In this document: in pieces, positions 52,562 through 61,450 of the stretch
How positions within the stretch are numbered: the first letter of the stretch is position 1
How the letters are laid out: every line of letters starts with the position of its first letter
Assembly: GCA_937926205.1 (NCBI GenBank)
Contig: CALEYL010000011.1
Location: 124,001 to 188,000, forward strand
From: an uncultured Saprospiraceae bacterium
GTDB lineage: Bacteria; Bacteroidota; Bacteroidia; Chitinophagales; Saprospiraceae
Direction of reading: 5' to 3'
DNA: 64,000 nucleotides
The notes under the pieces: model-generated
The model's database searches: none
Seen by the model: the letters and a program-made list of their open reading frames with translations, nothing else
What the model was told of the DNA's origin: nothing
Program-made: the position numbers and the translations under genes

Positions 52562-52972
52562 ATGGCAGTTACAGATCCGATAGCAGACTATCTGACGCGA
52601 ATTCGGAATGCTCAGCAAGCAGGACACCGTTTGGTAGACATCCCTGCATCCGGCATCAAAAAGCGCATGACGGAAATCCTCTACGATCATGGCTTTATCC
52701 TCAAATATATGTTTGATGAAGAAGCAGGCAAAGGTAACCAGGGCCTGATCAGGATCGCCCTGAAATACGATATGGTTACCAAAAAACCTGTTATGCGCAA
52801 GCTGCTCCGTGTGAGTAAGCCCGGATTGCGTAAATACGTCGGCGCAGATGATCTGCCCCGTGTATTAAATGGCCTCGGCATTGCCATCATTTCAACTTCA
52901 AAAGGCTTACTGACAGACAAGCAGGCCAAGGCGTTGAATGTAGGCGGCGAGGTTTTGTGCTTTATTTATTAA
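52562..52972 (+). CDS. rpsH: 30S ribosomal protein S8
   Basis: 136 residues, with TDPIADYLTRIRNAQQAGHR and, at the C-terminus, GIAIISTSKGLLTDKQAKA, the S8 RNA-binding signature. S8 binds the central domain of 16S rRNA and in E. coli also represses the spc operon. Confidence 0.99.
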   Translation: MAVTDPIADYLTRIRNAQQAGHRLVDIPASGIKKRMTEILYDHGFILKYMFDEEAGKGNQGLIRIALKYDMVTKKPVMRKLLRVSKPGLRKYVGADDLPRVLNGLGIAIISTSKGLLTDKQAKALNVGGEVLCFIY

Positions 52973-53001
52973 CCTTTGTTGACCATTAAAATAAACTTCA
53001 C

Positions 53002-53559
53002 ATGTCAAGGATAGGAAAATCCCCTATTGCGCTTCCGAAAGGAGTGGAAGTCACCGTCAGCAAAGGGAATTTAGTTACCGTTAAAGGCCCGAAAGGACAA
53101 CTCTCCGAACAACTCGATGCAGATATCACTGTTTCGATCGAAGACGGAACGTTGAATGTTCAGCGCCCTACCGATTCTAAGAGACACCGTTCCATGCACG
53201 GATTATACCGCGCTTTGGTAAACAATATGGTGGAAGGCGTAACGAACGGGTTTGTAAAAGAAATGGAAGTGATAGGCGTTGGATACAGGGTTGCAAATAC
53301 CGGCCAGATGCTCGAACTCACCATTGGTTATTCGCACCCGATCATGTTTGCACTTCCTGAAGAAATTAAGCTGAGCACTGCTATGGAGAAAGGGAAAAGC
53401 CCCTTGATCCGCATGGAATGCATCGATAAGCAATTGCTCGGTCAGGTGGCTGCAAAAATCCGCGGATTCAGAAAACCAGAACCTTACAAAGGCAAGGGTA
53501 TTCGTTTCGTTGGTGAGATCATTCGCCGCAAAGCTGGTAAAACTGCTGGCAAGAAGTAA
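53002..53559 (+). CDS. rplF: 50S ribosomal protein L6
   Basis: 185 residues, two L6 domains. Begins MSRIGKSPIALPKGVEVTVS and ends with the signature KIRGFRKPEPYKGKGIRFVG. L6 lies near the factor-binding centre and the sarcin-ricin loop. Confidence 0.99.
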   Translation: MSRIGKSPIALPKGVEVTVSKGNLVTVKGPKGQLSEQLDADITVSIEDGTLNVQRPTDSKRHRSMHGLYRALVNNMVEGVTNGFVKEMEVIGVGYRVANTGQMLELTIGYSHPIMFALPEEIKLSTAMEKGKSPLIRMECIDKQLLGQVAAKIRGFRKPEPYKGKGIRFVGEIIRRKAGKTAGKK

Positions 53560-53641
53560 AAATTGAATCATTCCTAATAACAGGGTTTTGGGTTTAGACG
53601 CTTAAAGTTCCTATACACTAAAACCAGCAAGGAAGTACAAA

Positions 53642-53986
53642 ATGAAATATACAAAAGCACAACAAAGAAAGCGCATCCACTATCGCATTCGCAAGCGTGT
53701 TACAGGCACTGCTGCGCGTCCGCGACTGAGCGTTTTCAGAAGCAACAAAGCCATCTATGTTCAGGCTATAGATGATGTAAATGGCGTTACACTCGCTGCA
53801 GCATCATCCAAAGAATCGCCGGAAGGTAACAAAACCGAGCAGGCCCGTAAAGTTGGTAAATTGATTGCAGAACGTGCATTGGCCAAAAATCTGTCGGCAG
53901 TTGTGTTTGACAGGAGCGGTTATTTATTCCACGGCAGGGTCAAGGCATTGGCTGATGGGGCACGCGAAGGCGGCCTCCAGTTCTAA
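53642..53986 (+). CDS. rplR: 50S ribosomal protein L18
   Basis: 114 residues, with RKRVTGTAARPRLSVFRSNK, YVQAIDDVNGVTLAAASSKE and AVVFDRSGYLFHGRVKALAD. L18 binds 5S rRNA with L5. Confidence 0.98.
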   Translation: MKYTKAQQRKRIHYRIRKRVTGTAARPRLSVFRSNKAIYVQAIDDVNGVTLAAASSKESPEGNKTEQARKVGKLIAERALAKNLSAVVFDRSGYLFHGRVKALADGAREGGLQF

Positions 53987-54006
53987 TCTTAATAATTCGA
54001 ACAGGC

Positions 54007-54588
54007 ATGGCAAAGAGAAATTCCTCCGCCAATAACAACAACAACTCCGAAAGACAAAGTCGGGGTGGCGGCGATAACAATAATAACAACCGGATAAAAC
54101 CGGCTGAGTCAGAGCTTAAGGAAAAGCTGGTCGCACTCAATCGCGTAGCCAAGGTAACCAAAGGTGGTAGAACCTTTAGTTTCGCAGCTATCGTGGTGGT
54201 TGGTGATGGCAAAGGTACTGTAGGCCATGGTTTGGGTAAGGCGAGGGATGTTTCCGAGTCTATAGCCAAAGCAATTGGCGATGCCAAGAAAAACCTCGTA
54301 AAAGTTCCTTTACACAAAGGAACGATCCCTCACGAGCAGAAAGGTAAATACGGCGCCGGCAAGGTGCTGATCAAGCCTGCTGCAGATGGTACGGGTGTAA
54401 TCGCAGGCGGTGCAATGCGCGCTGTTCTTGAAATTGCAGGGGTACATAACGTATTGGCAAAATCACAGGGATCTTCTAACCCTCACAACGTAGTGAAGGC
54501 GACGATCGACGCTTTGGCAAAGTTGCGCAGCCCGCAGGAAGTGGCTCGTCAACGCAACGTTTCTCTGGAAAAGTTGTTCAACGGATAA
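54007..54588 (+). CDS. rpsE: 30S ribosomal protein S5 with Asn-rich N-terminal extension
   Basis: 193 residues; the usual S5 has about 165. The core contains RVAKVTKGGRTFSFAAIVVV and VGHGLGKARDVSESIAKAI. About 35 N-terminal residues (NSSANNNNNSERQSRGGGDN and following) are low-complexity Asn, Ser, Gly and Arg and should be disordered. S5 supports decoding fidelity. Confidence 0.98.
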   Translation: MAKRNSSANNNNNSERQSRGGGDNNNNNRIKPAESELKEKLVALNRVAKVTKGGRTFSFAAIVVVGDGKGTVGHGLGKARDVSESIAKAIGDAKKNLVKVPLHKGTIPHEQKGKYGAGKVLIKPAADGTGVIAGGAMRAVLEIAGVHNVLAKSQGSSNPHNVVKATIDALAKLRSPQEVARQRNVSLEKLFNG

Positions 54589-54626
54589 TCATACGCACGG
54601 ACTTTGGTCCTGCATAAACTCAAGGT

Positions 54627-54809
54627 GTGATGGGTAAGATTAAAATTACGCAAGTCAAGAGCATCATTGACCGCTCAAAACGGCAAAAAGATACCATCAA
54701 GGCGCTGGGCTTGCGCAAAGTCAGCCAGACGGTTGTTCATGAAGCAACCCCGCAAATTGTGGGGATGGTGAATAAAGTCGCTCACCTCGTAAAGGTAGAA
54801 GAGGCTTAG
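54627..54809 (+). CDS. rpmD: 50S ribosomal protein L30
   Basis: 60 residues, normal for L30. IKITQVKSIIDRSKRQKDTI and LGLRKVSQTVVHEATPQIVG are typical. Lies between rpsE and rplO as in other spc clusters. Confidence 0.98.
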   Translation: MMGKIKITQVKSIIDRSKRQKDTIKALGLRKVSQTVVHEATPQIVGMVNKVAHLVKVEEA

Positions 54810-54867
54810 TATGCCGGGGCTCGTGCCCCAGGATAACTTAATTATTGCAATAAAATATCTAAGCATA

Positions 54868-55314
54868 ATGGAACTGCATCGTTTAACGCCGGCTCCGGGA
54901 TCCGTAAAGAAGAGGAAGCGCATCGGCAGAGGTCAGGGATCAGGCCACGGCGGAACTTCAACGCGTGGTCACAAAGGGGATGGTTCGCGTTCTGGCTCGA
55001 AAGAGAAGCGCAACTTTGAAGGTGGTCAAATGCCCCTGCAAATGCGTTTACCAAAAATCGGGTTCAAGCGCCCGAACCGGTTGGTCTATGTTCCGATCAA
55101 CCTGGCCAGACTACAGGAAGTATCGGAAAAATTTAAATTAAGCACGATAACACCCGAGTTATTGGTCGAGCATGGTATCGTCGGTAAAGGCGATAAAATC
55201 AAATTGCTTGCCCACGGTGAACTGAAAACTAAATTGAGCGTCAGCGCCCATGCGGTTTCCGGTGCAGCAAAAGAAGCCATCGAGCAACTTGGCGGAAGTG
55301 TTCAACTCGTATAA
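54868..55314 (+). CDS. rplO: 50S ribosomal protein L15
   Basis: 148 residues from the ATG at 54868, giving the canonical start MELHRLTPAPGSVKKRKRIG; the frame is open from 54811 but upstream codons are not L15-like. The glycine-rich RGQGSGHGGTSTRGHKGDG loop and C-terminal SAHAVSGAAKEAIEQLGGSV are characteristic. secY starts 9 nt later. Confidence 0.98.
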   Translation: MELHRLTPAPGSVKKRKRIGRGQGSGHGGTSTRGHKGDGSRSGSKEKRNFEGGQMPLQMRLPKIGFKRPNRLVYVPINLARLQEVSEKFKLSTITPELLVEHGIVGKGDKIKLLAHGELKTKLSVSAHAVSGAAKEAIEQLGGSVQLV

Positions 55315-55323
55315 ACCACAACG

Positions 55324-56691
55324 ATGAAAAGGTTTATTGCCACTGTAAAGAATATCTGGAAGATTAAGGAATTGAGGAATCGCATCCTTTTCACCTTGCT
55401 TCTGCTTTTTGTATATCGCCTCGGCTCCTTCATTGTGTTGCCCGGCGCTATCCCCGGAGTTCTGCAGAAAGCAGCTGCTGGTAACGGCAGCGGCGCTCAG
55501 GATTTACTGGGCTTAATCAACAGTTTCACAGGAGGTGCCTTTAGCAATGCTTCTATTCTTGCTCTCGGGATCATGCCTTATATTACGGCATCCATCATTG
55601 TGCAGCTTTTGGGATTTGCCGTCCCTTATTTCCAGCGCCTGCAACAGCGTGAAGGAGAATCGGGACGCAGAAAACTGAACCAGATCACCCGTTTGCTCAC
55701 GGTAGCCATCACCCTGATTCAGGGAGGTACGTATCTTTTGTACATCAAAAACCTGGACGCCGTTTCACCCAATATTTCGGAAGGACTTTTCTGGGTAACC
55801 AACATCATCGTGCTGGCTACCGGAACGGTGTTCTCGATGTGGCTGGGTGAGCGCATTACCGATCGCGGGATTGGCAATGGGGTTTCCCTTCTGATTACTG
55901 CCGGTATCATCAACCGATTGCCGCAGTCGTTCATTGCCGAATCTTCCCAGCGTTCTTTCGGACCGGTGTTCATCATCGAAATCCTGTTGCTGTTTGTTGT
56001 CATTATGGCAACCATTCTGGTTGTTCAGGGCGTTCGCCGTATTCCGATTCAGTTTGCAAAAAGAATGGTGGGCCGTGGTGCAGGAAGCATTCCGGCAGCC
56101 GGCGCCAGGGACTACATCCCGCTGAAGCTCAACTCTGCAGGCGTAATGCCGATCATCTTTGCTCAGGCTTTGATGTTCCTGCCCTTCTCTGTCATTCAGG
56201 CTTTCGGTCAGGATAGTTCGGCAGCAACGAGCTCCTTCATGCAATCCATGACAGAATTTACGTCTATACCTTATAATACGTTTTATTTCATACTCATCGT
56301 ATTGTTTACGTATGTATACACCGCTTTGCTGGTGAATCCGCAGCAATACTCTGAATACCTGAAACGTCAGAATGCCTTTATTCCGGGGGTAAAGCCGGGT
56401 AAACCCACAGAAGAATTCATCGATTCTGTGACTACCCGCATTACATTGCCGGGTTCGATCTTTCTGGGACTCATTGCCATTTTTCCGGCATTTGTGGCTT
56501 CATTCGGTGTTGAACGCACCTTTGCACTTTTCTTCGGAGGTACGTCACTGTTGATTTTGGTTGGTGTAATGTTGGACACGCTTCAGCAAATTGAAAGCCA
56601 CCTGCTAATGCGCCGTTATGATGGCTTGGTGAAATCCGGCCATATTCAGGGAAGAAGTGGAAAAGGAATTCAGATTGGCGCTAACATGTAA
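55324..56691 (+). CDS. secY: Preprotein translocase subunit SecY
   Basis: 455 residues with ten membrane segments. Contains the plug region ILALGIMPYITASIIVQLLG, then VPYFQRLQQREGESGRRKLN, RMVGRGAGSIPAAGARDYIP and LIRRYDGLVKSGH-type ending (LMRRYDGLVKSGHIQGRSGK). SecY is the channel of the general secretion system and delivers T9SS cargo to the periplasm. Confidence 0.99.
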   Translation: MKRFIATVKNIWKIKELRNRILFTLLLLFVYRLGSFIVLPGAIPGVLQKAAAGNGSGAQDLLGLINSFTGGAFSNASILALGIMPYITASIIVQLLGFAVPYFQRLQQREGESGRRKLNQITRLLTVAITLIQGGTYLLYIKNLDAVSPNISEGLFWVTNIIVLATGTVFSMWLGERITDRGIGNGVSLLITAGIINRLPQSFIAESSQRSFGPVFIIEILLLFVVIMATILVVQGVRRIPIQFAKRMVGRGAGSIPAAGARDYIPLKLNSAGVMPIIFAQALMFLPFSVIQAFGQDSSAATSSFMQSMTEFTSIPYNTFYFILIVLFTYVYTALLVNPQQYSEYLKRQNAFIPGVKPGKPTEEFIDSVTTRITLPGSIFLGLIAIFPAFVASFGVERTFALFFGGTSLLILVGVMLDTLQQIESHLLMRRYDGLVKSGHIQGRSGKGIQIGANM

Positions 56692-56711
56692 AAAAGCGCA
56701 CAACTGTGGGC

Positions 56712-57512
56712 ATGATCTTTTATAAGACGGACGAAGAAATAGAACTGATCAGACAAAGTTGTCTGGTGGTTTCTAAAGTGCTGGCTTTGGTCGGCGAAAT
56801 GATTAAGCCCGGTATTACCGGTGCTGTTATTGACAAAGCTGCTGAAGAATTGATTCGCGATCATGGCGGGGTACCTTCTTTCAAAGGATACAACGGTTTT
56901 CCTGCCACGCTTTGTGTTTCAGTGAATGAATGTGTCGTGCATGGCATTCCTACTAAAGAGCAGGAATTTCATGACGGAGATGTCGTTTCTGTTGATTGTG
57001 GTGTTTTTTTAAACGACTTTCATGGAGATGCAGCTTATACTTTTGCACTAGGCGAAGTGGCTCCTGAGGTAATGGCTCTGTTGAAAACTACCCGCGAATC
57101 CCTTTATAAAGGAATTGAGCAGGCTGTTGCCGGCAAACGTCTTGGAGACATCAGTTTCGCCATACAGCACTATGCAGAAAGAGAGCACCGCTACGGAGTT
57201 GTCAGGGAATTGGTTGGGCATGGCGTTGGCCACGACCTTCATGAAGCACCTGAAGTTCCGAATTATGGTAAGCGAGGCTCCGGACCAATTTTAAAAGAAG
57301 GCCTTGTTATTGCCATTGAACCAATGGTGAACCTGGGGAAGAAAGATGTCAAAACAGCAAGAGACGGCTGGACAGTTCTTGCCAAAGACAACAAGCCTTC
57401 AGCACATTATGAACATACGGTGGCCATTCGAAAAGATAAAGCTGATATTCTGTCCACACATACGGGCGTTGAAACAGCCATCCTGAAGAACCCTAATGTT
57501 CAATCAATTTAA
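56712..57512 (+). CDS. map: Type I methionine aminopeptidase
   Basis: 266 residues from the ATG at 56712; a GTG six bases earlier is less likely. Metal ligands are present: Asp and Asp in VSVDCGVFLNDFHGDAAYTF, His in GHGVGHDLHEAPEVPNYGKR, Glu in VIAIEPMVN and Glu in YEHTVAIRK. It removes the initiator methionine. In this position, between secY and infA, as in many bacteria. Confidence 0.98.
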   Translation: MIFYKTDEEIELIRQSCLVVSKVLALVGEMIKPGITGAVIDKAAEELIRDHGGVPSFKGYNGFPATLCVSVNECVVHGIPTKEQEFHDGDVVSVDCGVFLNDFHGDAAYTFALGEVAPEVMALLKTTRESLYKGIEQAVAGKRLGDISFAIQHYAEREHRYGVVRELVGHGVGHDLHEAPEVPNYGKRGSGPILKEGLVIAIEPMVNLGKKDVKTARDGWTVLAKDNKPSAHYEHTVAIRKDKADILSTHTGVETAILKNPNVQSI

Positions 57513-57595
57513 ACGCAAAAGTATCCTGGGGAGCAGGTTGAAATAAGGGGTGCAAATTTTTTTCTTAAACAAGAGATTATTTTGCGCGTTCTTAG

Positions 57596-57603
57596 TATCT
57601 TTG
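57596..57603 (+). promoter_or_regulatory. Candidate internal promoter before infA
   Basis: TATCTTTG matches the -7 consensus exactly, 19 nt before the infA start codon, in a 109-nt spacer; no TTTG occurs at the expected -33 position. Confidence 0.4.
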
Positions 57604-57621
57604 CACTCCGAATTCGGAAAT

Positions 57622-57840
57622 ATGGCAAAAAAAAATCTGATTAAGCAAGACGGCATCATTGAAGAAGCCCTATCCAATGCAATGTTTCGGGTTCGTTTGG
57701 AAAACGATCACCAAATCACTGCAACAATATCCGGAAAAATGCGCATGAATTACATACGCATCCTGCCGGGCGACAAGGTTTCGGTTGAGATGTCACCGTA
57801 TGACTTGAGCAGAGGAAGGATCATTTACAGATACAAGTAA
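57622..57840 (+). CDS. infA: Translation initiation factor IF-1
   Basis: 72 residues from the ATG at 57622. One S1/OB fold: NLIKQDGIIEEALSNAMFRV, then INYIRILPGD-type (MNYIRILPGDKVSVEMSPYD) and DLSRGRIIYRYK. IF-1 binds the A site during initiation. The rpmJ start is 11 nt downstream. Confidence 0.99.
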   Translation: MAKKNLIKQDGIIEEALSNAMFRVRLENDHQITATISGKMRMNYIRILPGDKVSVEMSPYDLSRGRIIYRYK

Positions 57841-57851
57841 ATCACTGTACC

Positions 57852-57968
57852 ATGAAGGTTAAACCGTCCATTAAGAAACGTTCGGCTGAGTGCAAGATCG
57901 TCAGGAGAAAAGGAAAACTTTACATCATCAATAAGAAAAATCCTAAGTTCAAGCAACGGCAGGGTTGA
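57852..57968 (+). CDS. rpmJ: 50S ribosomal protein L36, zinc-free type
   Basis: 38 residues, ATG at 57852, stop TGA at 57966-57968. Begins MKVKPSIKKRSAECKIVRRK and ends KNPKFKQRQG. Only one cysteine remains and the zinc-ligand histidine is Phe, so zinc binding is lost, as in other Bacteroidota L36. It is a small structural 50S protein. Missed by length-limited gene finding but its frame and order are standard. Confidence 0.96.
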   Translation: MKVKPSIKKRSAECKIVRRKGKLYIINKKNPKFKQRQG

Positions 57969-58027
57969 TTTTATTTGTTTGAAAATCAAGTGCATTTGTG
58001 CACCAACTGTAAAAACAATCACATCAC

Positions 58028-58405
58028 ATGGCTCGTATAGCAGGCATTGATTTACCAAGGAACAAAAGAGGCGTGATCGGCCTAACGTATATCTACGGGG
58101 TTGGACGTTCAAGAGCCGGAGAAATTCTGCAGAAAGCAGAGGTAAGCGAAGACATCAAAGTCCAGGACTGGACCGATGAAAACATTCGCGAAATCTCCCG
58201 GATCGTTAACAATGATTATAAGGTTGAGGGCGAATTGCGCACTGAAGTTCAGTTGAGCATCAAACGCCTTATGGACATTGCCTGCTATCGTGGCCTGCGC
58301 CATCGTAAAGGATTGCCGGTTCGTGGCCAAAGAACGCGTACCAACGCACGTACCCGTAAAGGTCGTCGTAAAACGGTTGCAAATAAGAAGAAAGCAACCA
58401 AGTAA
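58028..58405 (+). CDS. rpsM: 30S ribosomal protein S13
   Basis: 125 residues, begins MARIAGIDLPRNKRGVIGLT, and the C-terminus has RGLRHRKGLPVRGQRTRTNA. S13 contacts P-site tRNA and bridges to the 50S subunit. First of the alpha-cluster ribosomal genes. Confidence 0.99.
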   Translation: MARIAGIDLPRNKRGVIGLTYIYGVGRSRAGEILQKAEVSEDIKVQDWTDENIREISRIVNNDYKVEGELRTEVQLSIKRLMDIACYRGLRHRKGLPVRGQRTRTNARTRKGRRKTVANKKKATK

Positions 58406-58449
58406 TCCTTGCTGCTTAATCGTAAAACTTTCAAATTGTTTCCATACTA

Positions 58450-58842
58450 ATGGCAAAGTCAACGGTAAAAAAAGTTAAAAAAAGGAAAGTTAAAGTGGAT
58501 GTTGAGGGCTATGCCCACATTCAGGCTACCTTCAACAACATCATTGTTTCCATTACGAATAAGCGTGGTGATGTTATTTCCTGGGCTTCTGCCGGTAAAG
58601 CCGGTTTCAAAGGCTCAAAGAAAAACACCCCCTACGCTGCTCAGGTTGCTGCCAATGATGCTGCACGCACGGCTTATGAAGCAGGAATGCGCACAGCAGA
58701 AGTTTTGGTAAAAGGACCAGGCTCGGGAAGGGAAGCGGCTATCCGTGCCATTGACGGCTCTGGAATTAAAGTGACTAAAATACAGGATGTTACGCCGATG
58801 CCACACAATGGCTGCCGTCCGCCCAAGCGCAGAAGGGTATAA
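58450..58842 (+). CDS. rpsK: 30S ribosomal protein S11
   Basis: 130 residues. Contains AHIQATFNNIIVSITNKRGD and the C-terminal PMPHNGCRPPKRRRV, both typical; the conserved isoaspartate position is kept in the HNG of that tail. S11 forms the platform of the 30S subunit. Confidence 0.99.
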   Translation: MAKSTVKKVKKRKVKVDVEGYAHIQATFNNIIVSITNKRGDVISWASAGKAGFKGSKKNTPYAAQVAANDAARTAYEAGMRTAEVLVKGPGSGREAAIRAIDGSGIKVTKIQDVTPMPHNGCRPPKRRRV

Positions 58843-58887
58843 TTAAGGCGCAACGAAACCTTTATTCAGAAATTTCAACGATTTACA

Positions 58888-59496
58888 ATGGCAAGATATA
58901 TCGGCCCGATAACGAAGAAAGCAAGAGCTTTTGGCGAACCAATTTTCGGCTTCGACCGTGCTTTCGAGAAACGCAAATATCCTCCGGGTCAGCATGGCTT
59001 AACCAAAAAGCGCAAGCAGCGTTCGGACTATGCGGTCCAATTGATGGAAAAGCAAAAGGCGAAATATACCTATGGTGTTCTGGAGCGTCAGTTCCGGAAA
59101 CTGTTTGACAAAGCCAGCAGCAAAAAAGGCGTTACCGGTGCGGTATTGCTTCAGTTGCTTGAATCGAGGCTTGACAATACGGTATACCGCCTGGGCTTGT
59201 CCCCGACACGTCGCGGTGCTCGTCAGTTGGTTTCACACCGCCACATCACCGTAAATGGTGTGGTCACTAATATTCCTTCTCACCTGCTTCGCCCCGGCGA
59301 TATCGTTCAGGTGCGTGGAAAATCCCAGTCTTTGGTCATCGTCAAAGAGTCGGATGGTAAGACAGAAGCCAGAAAACACAGCTGGTTGGAATACAACCCT
59401 GATAAATTTCAGGGCATATTTTTAAACTACCCAGAACGGGAGCAGATACCGGAGAAGATCAACGAGCAGTTGATCGTCGAATTATATTCTAAGTAA
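58888..59496 (+). CDS. rpsD: 30S ribosomal protein S4
   Basis: 202 residues. N-terminal ARYIGPITKKARAFGEPIFG, then an S4 domain LESRLDNTVYRLGLSPTRRG. S4 starts 30S assembly and in E. coli represses the alpha operon. A perfect hairpin lies in the spacer before rpoA. Confidence 0.99.
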   Translation: MARYIGPITKKARAFGEPIFGFDRAFEKRKYPPGQHGLTKKRKQRSDYAVQLMEKQKAKYTYGVLERQFRKLFDKASSKKGVTGAVLLQLLESRLDNTVYRLGLSPTRRGARQLVSHRHITVNGVVTNIPSHLLRPGDIVQVRGKSQSLVIVKESDGKTEARKHSWLEYNPDKFQGIFLNYPEREQIPEKINEQLIVELYSK

Positions 59497-59508
59497 TATT
59501 CGTCGTTG

Positions 59509-59541
59509 GACTTTGGCCGGGAGTGCATCCTGGCCAAAGTC
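59509..59541 (+). promoter_or_regulatory. Perfect hairpin in the rpsD-rpoA spacer
   Basis: GACTTTGGCC (59509-59518) pairs perfectly with GGCCAAAGTC (59532-59541), leaving a 13-nt loop. There is no T tract, so it is not an ordinary terminator; it may stabilise or process the transcript. Confidence 0.55.
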
Positions 59542-59582
59542 AAGCTACTTAACCGCTATATCCTCTCCAAAGACTGTCATCT

Positions 59583-60581
59583 ATGAGTATACTCAATTTT
59601 CAGAAGCCTGACAAAATCGTAATGCAAAAAGCAAACGATTTTGAAGGTACCTTTGAATTCAAACCCCTCGAACCTGGCTTTGGCCAAACAGTTGGTAATT
59701 CACTGCGTCGGGTGCTGCTTTCCTCACTGGAAGGCTTTGCTATTTCTGCGATCAGGATTGCAGGGGTTGAACATGAATTTGCCACCATCCGCGGCGTAGC
59801 CGAAGATGTGGTCGATATTGTACTCAACCTCAAACAGGTTCGCCTGAAACAGTTGATGTCTAATGAGAGCATCACCAATGAAAAAATTTACCTGACGATT
59901 TCAGGTAAAGAAGAGTTTCTGGCAGGTGATATCGAAGACCATACCAATGTTTTCAAGGTCATGAACCCGGATCTGGTGCTTTGTACCATGGAACCCGGCG
60001 TCAACCTGGAAATAGAACTTACGGTGACCAAAGGCCGTGGCTATGTTCCTGCTGAAGAAAATCTTCCGAAAGATGCTCCGATCGGCGTTATTCCGGTAGA
60101 TGCCATCTATACGCCAATCAAAAATGTGGCTTACCGCATTGAAAATACGCGTGTTGGACAACGTACCGACTACGAAAAACTGACGATCGATGTCAAAACG
60201 GACGGCACCATCCACCCGGAAGATGCCATCCGCGATGCTTCGCGTATCCTGATCCAGCACCTGATGCTGATCACCGACGAGAACATTACCTTTGATGATG
60301 CTTCCAGCCGTGAAGATACCATTGTGGACGAGCACATCCTCCACATGCGCAAACTGCTGAAGACATCGCTCGAAGACCTCGATCTTTCTGTTCGCGCCTA
60401 TAACTGCCTCAAGGCAGCCAAGATCAATACCTTGTCGGAATTGGTCAAATACGATACGCATGAGCTTCTGAAGTTCCGCAACTTTGGTAAAAAATCGTTG
60501 GTGGAAATCGAAGAATTGCTGCAGGAGAAAGGCCTTACCTTCGGTATGGATCTCTCCAAGTACAAATTAGACGAAGAATAA
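59583..60581 (+). CDS. rpoA: RNA polymerase alpha subunit
   Basis: 332 residues. N-terminal domain with NSLRRVLLSSLEGFAISAIR and the dimer region, then linker, and C-terminal domain with LSVRAYNCLKAAKINTLSEL and NFGKKSLVEIEELLQEKGLT, which binds UP elements and activators. The alpha subunit starts polymerase assembly. Confidence 0.99.
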   Translation: MSILNFQKPDKIVMQKANDFEGTFEFKPLEPGFGQTVGNSLRRVLLSSLEGFAISAIRIAGVEHEFATIRGVAEDVVDIVLNLKQVRLKQLMSNESITNEKIYLTISGKEEFLAGDIEDHTNVFKVMNPDLVLCTMEPGVNLEIELTVTKGRGYVPAEENLPKDAPIGVIPVDAIYTPIKNVAYRIENTRVGQRTDYEKLTIDVKTDGTIHPEDAIRDASRILIQHLMLITDENITFDDASSREDTIVDEHILHMRKLLKTSLEDLDLSVRAYNCLKAAKINTLSELVKYDTHELLKFRNFGKKSLVEIEELLQEKGLTFGMDLSKYKLDEE

Positions 60582-60593
60582 ATTTTGTATAGA

Positions 60594-60690
60594 GTAGGCT
60601 GTCAGGATAGCGGCATTAAAGAATTCCGCAGTCCGGCATGATTTTCATCAACCACCTGCAATAACGACCTTCGGTGACACAGCGGCCTAC
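60594..60690 (+). promoter_or_regulatory. Structured leader candidate before rplQ
   Basis: In the 174-nt spacer (60582-60755), GTAGGC-TGT (60594-60602) can pair with ACA-GCG-GCCTAC (60679-60690) to close a 97-nt domain; the inside holds smaller pairings (ACC/GGT near 60667-60675). A further ATGCTT/AAGCAT hairpin follows. No promoter box of full consensus was found. Confidence 0.45.
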
Positions 60691-60755
60691 TGCTGAATGC
60701 TTAAAAAAGCATACCCGATGCGACCGTGTTGCGAAGTTAAATTCATCGTTTTACC

Positions 60756-61382
60756 ATGAGACACGGTAAAAAAGTAAACCACCTTGGCCGTACATCAAGC
60801 CATCGTAATGCGCTGTTGCGCAACCTTGCAAATGCCTTGATTAAATACAAGCGCATTAATACAACTGTCGCAAAAGCAAAGGCTTTGCGTGTTTTCATTG
60901 AGCCGCTGATCACGAAATCTAAAAGCAACACCACGCATTCCCGTCGTGTTGTGTTCAGCTATTTGCAGAACAAAGATTCCGTTAAAGAATTGTTCGATGC
61001 CATTTCTGAAAAAGTGATGGACCGTCCGGGTGGCTATGTGCGCATCCTGAAAACCGGTTTCCGTAAAGGTGACGCTGCCGATATGGCGATGATTGAGCTG
61101 GTTGATTACAACGAAATCTATACAGCTGGTAAAGACTCCGGCAAAGAAGATGGCCGCAAGAAACGCAGCCGCCGTGGTGGCAAAGGCTCTAAATCTGCTG
61201 CTGCAGCTACCTCTGAGACTGCTGCACCGGTTGTAGAAAGCGCCATCGAAGAAGCCGTTGTAGAAGCGGAGGTTGAAGTTGCTGAAGCTGAAGCAATTGT
61301 TGCTGAAACAGAAGCTGCAATCGAAGACGCTACAGAAACACCGGAAGAAGAAGCTACTCAAAAAGAAGAAGACCAGGCATAA
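60756..61382 (+). CDS. rplQ: 50S ribosomal protein L17 with long acidic tail
   Basis: 208 residues; usual length is 115-130. The core begins MRHGKKVNHLGRTSSHRNAL and has GGYVRILKTGFRKGDAADMA. From about residue 140 a linker KRSRRGGKGSK leads to a 55-residue Ala/Glu/Val stretch (EAVVEAEVEVAEAEAIVAET) that should be helical or disordered and strongly acidic, an addition also seen in some other Bacteroidota. Last gene of the ribosomal cluster. Confidence 0.98.
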   Translation: MRHGKKVNHLGRTSSHRNALLRNLANALIKYKRINTTVAKAKALRVFIEPLITKSKSNTTHSRRVVFSYLQNKDSVKELFDAISEKVMDRPGGYVRILKTGFRKGDAADMAMIELVDYNEIYTAGKDSGKEDGRKKRSRRGGKGSKSAAAATSETAAPVVESAIEEAVVEAEVEVAEAEAIVAETEAAIEDATETPEEEATQKEEDQA

Positions 61383-61407
61383 TCGCCGGCTTTTCATAAA
61401 TACGACA

Positions 61408-61450
61408 AGACCTGATCGCCTTTTTAAAGTGGTCAGGTCTTTGTATTTTT
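61408..61450 (+). terminator. Intrinsic terminator of the ribosomal cluster
   Basis: AGACCTGA (61408-61415) pairs with TCAGGTCT (61433-61440), followed by TTGTATTTTT. It lies 26 nt after the rplQ stop. Confidence 0.85.
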
